Part shown: piece after piece, positions 55,569-64,000 of the stretch
Numbering within the stretch: position 1 is the first letter of the stretch
Layout: the number at the start of each line of letters is the position of its first letter
Assembly: GCA_002633025.1 (NCBI GenBank)
Contig: NMRB01000239.1
Location: 336,730 to 400,729 of the forward strand
Direction of reading: 5' to 3'
Length of the DNA stretch: 64,000 nt
Source of the DNA: Notospermus geniculatus
Lineage: Eukaryota; Nemertea; Pilidiophora; Heteronemertea; Lineidae
Notes under the pieces: model-generated
Told to the model about the DNA's origin: nothing
Database searches by the model: none
Seen by the model: only the letters and a program-made list of their open reading frames with translations
Position numbers and translations under genes: made by a program

Positions 55569-58500
55569 TTAATACTTTTGGGGAGAGTCCGGCGAGGCAC
55601 CTGCTTGCAGCCCAGTAGGCGGAGCACCAGGTTGTGGAGGTGGATGTGCTTCGCCTGGGGGACTGTAGGCCGGAGGTGGCCCCATGCTGTACGAGGGTGT
55701 TGTGATGTAGTATGGAGTCTGAATGACCTGCTGTGGCAGGGCTTGAACACGTGGCACTGAAACAGACGACATGGTGTAAATTTAATGTCTCATGGGTGTA
55801 CAGATTATGATAAGATTGATTGATCACGACCGAGCGGAGAAACTCCTCGGAATGAAATAAGTGGGGAGGGGGTGGGGGGTTCTTTCCCGCGTACACTGCG
55901 TTCTTCCACAGTGAGGAGCTCTTCTTTGTAAGGGCGGCTTTCCATTGGAGCGTACCCTCGTGCGAGGAAACGCTCGAAGCATATCCGCGCCGTGACCAAC
56001 GCCGCGGAAAACAATGCTTTCGAGCGTTTACGGCGCACGGAAACGCGCAAATGAAAAGCCGCCCTCAGGCTAATGTCTTGTTTACTTACCCACGACTCCC
56101 GGGCGGTGCTGGGCGGGATATGCACCACAGGCTACTATAGGTATGACAATCAACAGGATGATGACGATGATCCCGCCAATCACTCCACCTGCGATGGCCC
56201 TGAAATATGCAGCAAAGCCGAAGTTCGTGAACATTTCTTAAGAGCCAGCCGAAGAAGCTAGACGGAACAATAGAATGAGAGGGGTAAATCTCATCCAAAA
56301 CGGGGTAAATCTCATCCAAAACGGGGTAAATCTCATCCAAAACGGAGCCCGTACAACATTTTATTACGCCAGGGGGCACTGCGAGCGGTCGCACCGAAGA
56401 CGTAAAATACAGAGCAAAACGTCGCGTCATGACGTCCTTGACGCCGTGCAACACGGATGAGACGTCGAAATATAGTCTGGTTCCCTGACCTGCTGTATGA
56501 TGGCTCTGGCTGATGGTGCGATACAGAGGTCAGGTAGGGTGGGTCTACACTAGAGCCGTTGCGCTGGCGCATGCGGCAACGCTCGCGTCATCGCATTTGT
56601 GCAAGCACACACTATATGCGATTTTTAGCTGCGATAGAAGATGCGTTTGTGCATAAAACACGTAGCGTATGCTAGAACGCAGTATATAAGCAGACGAAAC
56701 ATTTTCTGGTGTCCTTTCCCAATACAGTCATTGACGAGGAAGCAATGGAGCTCGAGGTCGTCATGCAAATGATGGAGGATGAAGAGAACGAGAACGAGGA
56801 AGATGAACTGGTGGCTTTGATGACGTTGGTTTCGGGCGGAAACCCAGGAACTGTTGGCTCCATCCCATGCTCCGCAAAAGAAAAAGGAAAGGAGAATTTT
56901 TCAAGAAAATTCCACAGCTTAAGAACATGATGACTAGAAAAATGGGACCTTCCCCTTCTCAAGGCAATGCGTTGGCCTGTGCAGCGCGTTAAAAATTGGG
57001 AAATTTCCAATTCTTGCGGCAACGTAAAGCGATAACGCAACCGATACCAAACGCAACGCAACAATGTGGTCAACCCTAAGTTTTTCTATTGGTTCAATTT
57101 TTGCGACGACGCATATGCGCGAACGAATTGCGATGACGGCTCTAGTGTAGACCCACCCTAAACGCCGCCGTCAATACTGATCTAAAAATAGAACATTAGC
57201 CATGCGCTGACTATTATGGGATATCGGGGTCCGGTAAACGCGTTGTACATTGTGTGTGAAAACTGTCAAAATGCCGGGTGTTCTGAATGTTTTAGGTGTA
57301 CCAGTATCAGCTCTGCCTCTGCATCGTCCTGTACAGGTATCGTAAGAGAAATAATCTCGAAGTTGTAGGGTCAAAAGGCTGCACAGTCGGCTTGATGTTC
57401 GATGTAGCGAAATCGTGTTACTGAGGCCGTTAAGTGACGTCACAGCAAAATTGTCAGGATCCTGACAATTTTAGATCACCTGATCAGTATAACGGTGGCG
57501 TTGACCTGACCTCTGTATCGCACCATCAGTCAGCGCCACCATACAGCAGGTCAGGGAACCAGACTAACGTCGAAAAAACAACCGCTCACAGCGCCTCCTA
57601 GTGGCGGTAGTTCTACAGGTTCCTCATTCTAAAGGTGCAAACCGTCTTATTGGTAAAGAGGTCGCGTCAGTAAAAGTGATACAAAGGAATAATTTCGCGG
57701 CCCGCAAAATTCACTATTTAAGTTCAAAACAAATTTCTTTGTTTTAGTGAATTAGATCCACAGTAGACAGGCCTAAATCTGCGGTTGACCGCGTGTTAAT
57801 GGTATCCAAAGAGTGTATAGCCATGGCAGTCGCGCAATAATACGTTTTTAGGGAATGTACTGACTATTCGATAGTCAGCACTATCCAAGATGGCACCTAT
57901 ATTTTATTCGGTTGACTGGCGCGACCACATCATGACGTTCATTCTTACCCAATCCGTTCACTGGTTCTGTCCTGTAGGTAGATAGATGACGTGGATAACC
58001 ATTGTTCCTCCTCACAACAGCTAGAGCCGAAACCATGAGACGTGTAGCAACAGTGAGAATTTTTGAAGTAGCACTTGCTGGTGAAACCGTAGCTCATACA
58101 GCTGGTGACGCTAAACTGACTATCATAAGTGTGCCTGAACTGAGCATGATTGCAGCAAGATGACGAACCCCGAAGGGCCAAATAGCAACAGTAAAATTCA
58201 CTTGGTCCTTCGCAGAGACGATGTATGCCAGCGCTGTAGCACCTGGCATGCCTGACTTCACAAAGTCCTGAAAAAAATGAACATTTGGGGCCGTATTCTA
58301 GAAGCTTCCTTAAGTGTAAGGTCGACCTTAATCTATTGTGTTCTACCCTGCAAACAATAGCTAAAGGTCGACCTTACACTTAAGGAAGCTTCTAGAATAC
58401 GGCCCCATATGTTAGTAAAGTAAAGAGTAGGGTAATCCTTCCCCCAACACGCCCAAATTTCGCAGTCTCGGCCTATGGGCATCGAGTGCATGTGGGTATG

Positions 58501-59248
58501 TACACGTAGGCCTACATGTATACATGTACATGTATGTGCATCGGCTGCATACGCCACTACTTGATTGCAAAGTACATGTATGTGGATTCGAGTCATCACG
58601 TGCTATGCACTGACCGTAGTAAAGTGATCAAGTAGAGTTGTCCGCAAATCCATCTTTTGAGAAATAATTCTTTATCACGAACCAACAATGTGTGACCTGA
58701 ATTTCATGTCAGTGACAGCCGTCACGCACCTGTAATGCATGACCAATGCATTTACCATTAAAAATGGCGCGATGCCTGGCTCAACTTGGTCTCATCATGG
58801 AGGTATTATAATACCTCCATGGTCTCCATGGTCTCATAAATTCGTTTGACACAACATAATATAACCCTAAACTAATACATGCGTGCCTACTACAAACTAT
58901 GAAGTTTTCGTTGTTTTGACCATGATAACTTCAGGGTTTGGGGTATTGAAGATGATATGAGCGGTTATTTCGCACGGTTAATGAGAATACAGCCACTGCA
59001 AATTACAATTCCGCTACTGAAATACAAGCATCACAAGGATCATATACTGTACTGCGTCAGTGCTGCCACCTGCAAAAACATTACTCGTTTCACATCACTT
59101 TGGCAGACATGTTATTGTAGGCCTACATGTACGGTTCACTGACTAACAGCGAATTAATTTTACTTCATTATAAACTGAACTTACCAACCGGAAGACCAAC
59201 AATCATGAAGAGCAACAAAGGACACGAGAATTTCAAAAACGAATCCAT
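55569..59248 (-). CDS. S7: Shisa-like membrane protein with two Cys modules and PY tail
   Basis: Exons: signal 59185-59248, Cys 57949-58267, TM 56090-56199, tail 55569-55756; phases 1, 2, 1; 226 residues. The ectodomain repeats a module: CEGPSEFYCCYLALRGSSSCC and CYFKNSHCCYTSHGFGSSCC (C-x6/7-CC-x9-CC), each preceded by another Cys. The TM begins AIAGGVIGGIIVIILLIVIP and is followed by ACGAYPAQHRPG. The tail has PPPAYS and a TPSYS where S6 has PPSYS, and ends SPQKY. Such tails bind WW domains in known families; trafficking or receptor control is inferred. The intact frame makes it the reference for the broken S6. Confidence 0.88.
55937..56066. repeat. Foldback, GGGCGGCTTTCCATT arms
   Basis: AGGGCGGCTTTCCATT and its near complement AATGAAAAGCCGCCCT, with CGCTCGAAGCAT / TGCTTTCGAGCG inner arms. 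In the last S7 intron. Confidence 0.75.
56281..56343. repeat. 21-bp tandem repeat, three units
   Basis: GGGTAAATCTCATCCAAAAC repeated three times. The homologous place in S6 (about 53222) has one unit beside a G run. Confidence 0.9.
56473..57565. mobile_element. Nested transposons in an S7 intron
   Basis: The outer element has about 60-bp inverted ends (AGTCTGGTTCCCTGACC start). Inside, at about 56533-57162, is an element with GGGTGGGTCTACACTAGAGC inverted ends. The inner one encodes about 70 residues including MELEVVMQMMEDEENENEED, like the acidic start of PIF/Harbinger transposases, then decays. I infer an internally deleted DNA transposon. S6 lacks both. Confidence 0.8.
58289..58406. repeat. 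Near-perfect foldback in S7 intron 1
   Basis: GGGGCCGTATTCTAGAAGCT and its exact complement flank AAGTGTAAGGTCGACCTTA arms and a short loop. S6 lacks it at the corresponding place. Confidence 0.9.
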
Positions 59249-60308
59249 GTTTCTGAGGACAGTCAGCTGACTGATCAGGACGAAAATTCAAATTTTCACT
59301 TTTTCCGCTGTTGTTTCAGTGTCTATCCTATTCTGTTGAAATTCACACGACACCTCTAGCGAAAAGCGATAGGCCTATTGATTACTCATAGATTTCGACA
59401 AAGTCAAATCCTCAAACCATTTGTATTCACAGATGACGACACATGACGAAAATAAAAGGCCAAGAATAACATCTGCCAAGATATCGCCTATCATATTTTC
59501 CTCATTGATTATGGCCCAGTTTTGGCCGTTTCGCTCCATTGGACATTCTGTCATCATTACATGCGTAAAGGAATAAATACTATGAATACTATGTTATTAA
59601 CTGCATGCGTCATACCCTGCGCCTTCAATCGGAGAAAGACCAGTTGAAATGGCCACTTTGGGACGGAATCTTTGGCACTACATCCTGGAACTCCACCTGT
59701 ATTGGCTACGTCATAAGACGTACGCCACTAGCGTTGTCATGGTAGTTGGAGGGTGGAGCGATGTCACAACTTTGGTAGTCAAGATGTTGGCATACGGTTT
59801 TCCAAAATTTTCCAAAGAATAAAATACAAGATATTTTCACGCTTGTTAACAAATAGTAGTTTTTATTTCCAAATGTAGGAAAGCCTACTATCATTGGCAT
59901 CATGAAAGACTGACAAATAAATTACATGTGTATCTCTGCCTTGATTAATGAACACGTTTTTGACTTGGATACAATGAAATGTTAACACAACCGAAGCGAA
60001 CGCCCTCTTTTCCTCATATCTGAAATCATACGTTCACGAGAGCTACCATAGCCGTCGATTCGTCTTTTTGTTCCGACACGAGTTCATTTGAAAGTGACAT
60101 GCTAACTAGGAACGAGGCTGTACAATTATGACGTCATACAAAATGTTACGATACTCGCTTACCCTTCGTGTAACAACTTAATACGTGAAACACTTTTTGA
60201 CTTGGATACACAGAAATAATAGGGCCTATACATGTACAAAGTCACTCAGGCCGATACGCGTGTCCATTTACGAAAAAAATTCGAGAATTATTAAAGACGC
60301 GTGAACTT

Positions 60309-60388
60309 GGGATGATAGTAAACATAAAGTCGTCTCCGAATTTCGCAAATTTGCAAAATTCGGCGACGACTTTATGTTTACTATCATT
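60309..60388. repeat. Compact near-perfect hairpin
   Basis: GATAGTAAACATAAAGTCGT and ACGACTTTATGTTTACTATC pair around CTCCGAATTTCGCAAATTTGC. About 80 bp long, the size of a small-RNA precursor, though many foldback repeats here look similar. Confidence 0.8.
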
Positions 60389-60617
60389 TTGTGTGGCCTT
60401 TTTTGTGCTCTTTGTTGGATATCTGACATTTGGGGCACATTTTAAGAAAACACACAAGGGCAATATTTTGAAGATATGTAGGCCTACATGTACCTGAAAC
60501 ATGGATGAAATTAGGGTTGCCAGTGCCTTTTTGGGCATTGGTGAATTTCCAGCAAGTAAAGGTGTGTTACCAGTGCTATTCCGAGGCCATGGGATCTTGG
60601 AGTGAGCAGATATAAAC

Positions 60618-60989
60618 TGCCTACGCATGCAGTTGTGAGTCGCGCCCTCTTCAGTTTACCCGCTCTCCACAACTGCTTTACTTCGTGGAAGTCGCCGCGT
60701 TTGGTCAACAGATGGCGTCAGGGCCTGGCGCGAGTTTTACAGCCTATCAGCACGCTGCTTTCAGAACTCTTTGGCCCGTTGGCAACGGATGTTCTTGTGC
60801 TACCATGGCTACGAACCGCTCGGCCAATGAAAAAGTGTCTCAGGCCAGCTTGGTTACACCAGTTGCTCGGTGCTCTCATTGGTCGACTCTTACAGCGCCA
60901 TCTGTTGACCAAACGCGGCGAATTGTACGAAGTTAAGCAGTTGTGGAGAGCGAGTAAACCGAAGGGGGCGCGACTCACAACTGCGTAGG
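60618..60989. mobile_element. Foldback element, CCTACGCATGCAGTTGTGAG arms
   Basis: About 100-bp arms including GCCATCTGTTGACCAAACGC and its complement, with GCAGTTGTGGAGAGCG in the right arm. The arms differ slightly, giving mirror ORFs on both strands. Confidence 0.85.
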
Positions 60990-61011
60990 GAGTTTAGAGT
61001 AGATATTGCTC

Positions 61012-63949
61012 TCAAAATTTTTGTGGACCGGCGTTAGCTGTGCCAGGCGGTGGAGGATACTGGGCTCCAGGCGGCGGAGGGTAACCCTGGGAAACTGTAG
61101 CTGGGCCACTGTACGGAGGAGGGTGGCCGTTCATTGGAGGGTAGCCATTCATTTGAGGCTGACCATTCATTGGGTAGGGTTGCATCGGCTGCACTTGGGT
61201 AGTTGTCACAGTTGTTCCTACAAAGACAAAGAGTTACGAAAGTCAAGTGAAAGTGGCAAAGTTCCATAATCTGATTGATCATCATCTAACTGTTGCTAAG
61301 AAACTTTTCAAGTGTGTTTGACCAAAAAGACGAATCGTCGGCTGGGGTAGCTCTCGTGAACTTACGAGAGCTAGCCGCCGATTCCATAATCATGGAAATG
61401 AGGAACCTAACTCACTGCCTCAATAGGTGTCAGTAGTTGTGGCATCCAGGCCCCAGTTTCAAAAAATGACTTTAACGTTTAAGCTGATATGGTACCATTA
61501 ACTCAATGCATTTTCCATTTGGTTTAAAGGTAGCAAGTCACTTTATGAACAGGCCCCAGGTCCTGACCGATTTCCCACACAAAAAAGTGTCCATTGTATA
61601 GGACCAGGTTACTGTGTGGCGCCCTCTATCACAGTTATGATCCCCATTCGTGAACTTACCGACCACTCTGTTTTTCTTTGTACAGTGCTTGACGCACAGC
61701 GTTATGCCAACAATGATCAAAATGAAAGCAATTATGCCTCCAACAATGCCGCCAATCACACCACTGAAAAAAAAACATCTGACGTGACGTACAGAGTAGC
61801 TACAGAAGTACACTTGTAAGCACCATCTACAGTGTAGTTCCCTCGGCGCCCGGTAGTGCATAATTTCATGGCCGGTAGAGTAGATTAGGACGTGTGAATT
61901 GGTCATCGGAGATCCGAATTTTCCCACCAGATACAACTGCGCATGTGCAGGTTGCAAGTAGTCCGAACGTCTGACTCGTATTGCTATTTTTAGCCTATGC
62001 TGGACGCAATACAGAGTCAGATGATGAGTAACCGAAGAACCAGGGCCCAGTTTCATTTCAGACTTAAGTTTTTTCTTAGACTTAAGATTCTTTGTGCAAC
62101 CGGCCCCAGATTTTGGTTCTACGTCATCAGCATGATCAGATCACGGATTGGTGGTTCCCGTATCACGTGACCTCAAACTGTAAAGATGGCGATGCTGTGC
62201 ATGCTTTTCGAGAGGAACATATTTCGTGATTTTGATAACAAATTGCGGTTTTCTTGCCAAACGAATGTTTGTCTGGCTAGAGTGAACAGAGAGCGTGATT
62301 GCGAGTGTAGCTGGTTGAAACCTAAGCAAGTAGAATGCCTTAGAGCAGCGTTGTCAAATGATACGTAACTAAGTGATGCAAAACACGACCTGGAGATGGA
62401 CGGACCAATCAAAATAGACCCCCCGCGATAGGCTTCATCTGACTCTTGTTGCGTCCGTCAGTTCTGCAAATGAGCAACAGGTGGCAGTGTTCGGACTAGT
62501 TGCAAGAAGTTCAAGATGGCGGAGCCGTCAAAATGACAACCTCGTTCCCAGGGGTCGTTCGCTTTCTGACAATATGGCGGACGCGTCACTAACCCCTGGA
62601 ACCAGCTTTGGTTTTACACCAGGAATCTTGGTCTAAGTATAGGTGGCAGCACGAGTCAAAATAATTAATCCGAAATACTTACTCGTACTTTTTAAAATTC
62701 TTTTTACACGAAAATCATCAAACCTGGATATATATGTAACCTTTTGATTTGATCCAAAATATTTTGAAAATTTGTTTGGGTATGTTCTTGGGTATATTTG
62801 ACGGTTTCCTGTCAACCAATCAAATGCGTTAAATCCAAAGCTGATTCCAGGGGTTAGTGAGCGAGTGGTCCGAGGTTGTCTGAGCGAACTATACCCCTGG
62901 GGACGAGGTTGTCGAATTGATGAATAGCATACACACCCTGACATGACGTAGGTGGTTCCGTAGTAGTAGTATGCAGTATATCGGACTGGCGTGTAGTACG
63001 TGTATCTCGTGTACGTGTACGTGTATCTCGTGTACGTGTAGTACGTGTATCTCGTGTATCGAATCGCTCGTTTGGCCCGCTTATAGACACGAGTATCACC
63101 TGAAAATAGAAGAACTAGCGATGACCATCTGAAGTGAAAAAATTAAGTTTGGGTTTATAGTCTGATATCAATTGGAATTTTTTAATAAAACAAAAAGCAC
63201 CTTGATCAGCATTGTATCCGCTAACTTTCTAAAGTTGTAAAAAGGTAGCGGTACTAGGACTTTAATACCAGATGAAAGTACAAAATGGTGACTTGGCTGG
63301 GAATATCTGACCCATGACCTCTCGGTCTCAATAGGGAGGTTTCGCAAGCGCCTGGTTAGGCCATACGACAACGTTTATCTATTGTTTGGGTATACCCACA
63401 CAATAGATAAACGTTATCGTAGGGCCTAACCGGGCGCTTGCGAAACCTCACTAATATCAGCGGCTCAACACCATTATCTCATTAGAATACACAGCAAGGT
63501 GTTGGCTTGTGACCATGTTCTACTGTTAGTCGGGTCAATATAAGATTGGACCCACAAAAAAATTGCAACAAAACATTTTATTGTTTTAAATGCTGAGGTA
63601 GGCCATACTGAGCTCCAGAAAAATGTCTCCGGAAATCTGACCCCGGTAAAGGGGTTAATTTTGCAATTTGCAATTTGGATCTGACTTTATCATTGGGGGT
63701 GTGGGCCATATATTTCATATTTTGACCCGACTATGTGCATATAGTGTGGTTGCCTGTAATTTTTTCGGAAAACTTCGCAGAAGTTGCTTAGACGCCAGAC
63801 CAAAATGGACGTCGTTACCACGCTGTAGCAAACTTTCCTATGAAACATTTAGCGGTAGGCCTATATACGACTGCATACTGACCTTGTGGCAGGAACATCA
63901 CCAGGAATAGGGCCAGAACAACCCCAGTGATTATCAGAAACCGATTCAT
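61012..63949 (-). CDS. S8: single-pass protein with Tyr/Thr/Arg repeat ectodomain and PY tail
   Basis: Exons: signal 63883-63949, repeat exon 62937-63099, TM 61660-61763, tail 61012-61217; phases 1, 2, 1; 179 residues. The signal peptide is MNRFLIITGVVLALFLVMFL. The mature part starts GDTRVYKRAKRAIRY, in which R-A-K-R is a furin-type site, then a low-complexity RYTYYTYTRYTYTY run and a YYYYG segment, with no cysteine. The TM holds GVIGGIVGGIIAFILIIVGI, then CVKHCTKKNR. The tail has YPMNG repeats, a PPPYS motif and YPPPPGAQYPPPPG. Exon plan, TM start and tail place it in the same family although the usual Cys domain is absent. Cleavage is inferred only. Confidence 0.83.
61390..61650. repeat. 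Nested repeat next to the S8 TM donor
   Basis: Inverted counterpart of 52295-52560. It reaches to about ten bases from the S8 TM-exon donor at 61659. Confidence 0.7.
63331..63453. mobile_element. Foldback MITE, GGAGGTTTCGCAAGCG ends
   Basis: Close copy of 31955-32071, in S8 intron 1; arms include ACGTTTATCTATTGTTTGGG. Confidence 0.85.
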
Positions 63950-64000
63950 TTTCCTGTCTGTCCGGCGTTGGAACTTCGGGTTCGGAAAAAGCGATCCAAT

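Larger units (their letters stand above)
59249..61011. other. Intergenic between S8 and S7
   Basis: Contains the hairpin at 60309-60388 and the foldback at 60618-60989. No gene seen; ORFs at 60602-60988 are the palindrome arms. Confidence 0.5.

Noticed and set aside
60602-60988. Several overlapping frames on both strands
   Set aside because: They are mirror translations of the long arms of a foldback element.

Overview
This is animal nuclear DNA: GT-AG spliceosomal introns, an animal-type eIF5A, a rhodopsin-class 7TM receptor, tRNA-derived SINEs and very many small inverted-repeat elements. Small genes with short introns, frequent GTAGGCCTAC and ACATGTACATG-like palindromes, and two diverged copies of one block suggest a highly heterozygous marine invertebrate, probably a deuterostome (amphioxus, hemichordate or echinoderm). 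I cannot resolve the phylum from the window.

The main content is a cluster of small single-pass membrane proteins that I assembled exon by exon from splice sites and reading phase. Nine loci are called S1, S2, S2' (second copy of S2) and S3 to S8 here. Seven of them (S1, S2, S3, S4, S6, S7, S8) show the same plan from signal peptide to tail: a signal-peptide exon ending in phase 1, an extracellular exon usually rich in Cys and CC pairs and ending in phase 2, a transmembrane exon ending in phase 1, and a Pro-rich cytoplasmic tail, often with PPxY motifs. S2' lacks a visible last tail exon, and S5 is known only from its membrane exon. The plan matches the Shisa-like transmembrane adaptor superfamily. 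S1 (3165-8144, minus) has two homologous, phase-incompatible TM exons and so probably mutually exclusive splicing. S2 (9198-12501, minus) has an acidic Pro-Glu tail. S3 and S4 (39366-42325 and 44676-47556, plus) are tandem paralogues. S5 (from 48639, minus) is partial. S6 and S7 (52008-54810 and 55569-59248, minus) are tandem paralogues, S6 with a frameshift. S8 (61012-63949, minus) has a Tyr/Thr/Arg repeat exon instead of cysteines.

Other genes are a 7TM receptor (15165-16223, plus) preceded by a second copy of its own first half (14563-15168), and a complete eIF5A with uninterrupted coding sequence (35774-36238, minus).

Block 8386-20964 recurs at 21385-31642 in the same orientation, with small sequence differences and many insertion/deletion differences, most of them whole inverted-repeat elements. 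Gaps or single n characters sit at the joins, so it is either a recent tandem duplication or, more likely, two haplotypes placed end to end. It explains S2' and a fragmentary second receptor.

Most of the remainder is transposon debris: TTAA-flanked (piggyBac-like) MITEs, foldback elements, AGGAGC-ended MITEs, two or three tRNA-derived SINE families, minisatellites and nested insertions. Several insertions have an uninterrupted paralogous or allelic empty site inside the window.
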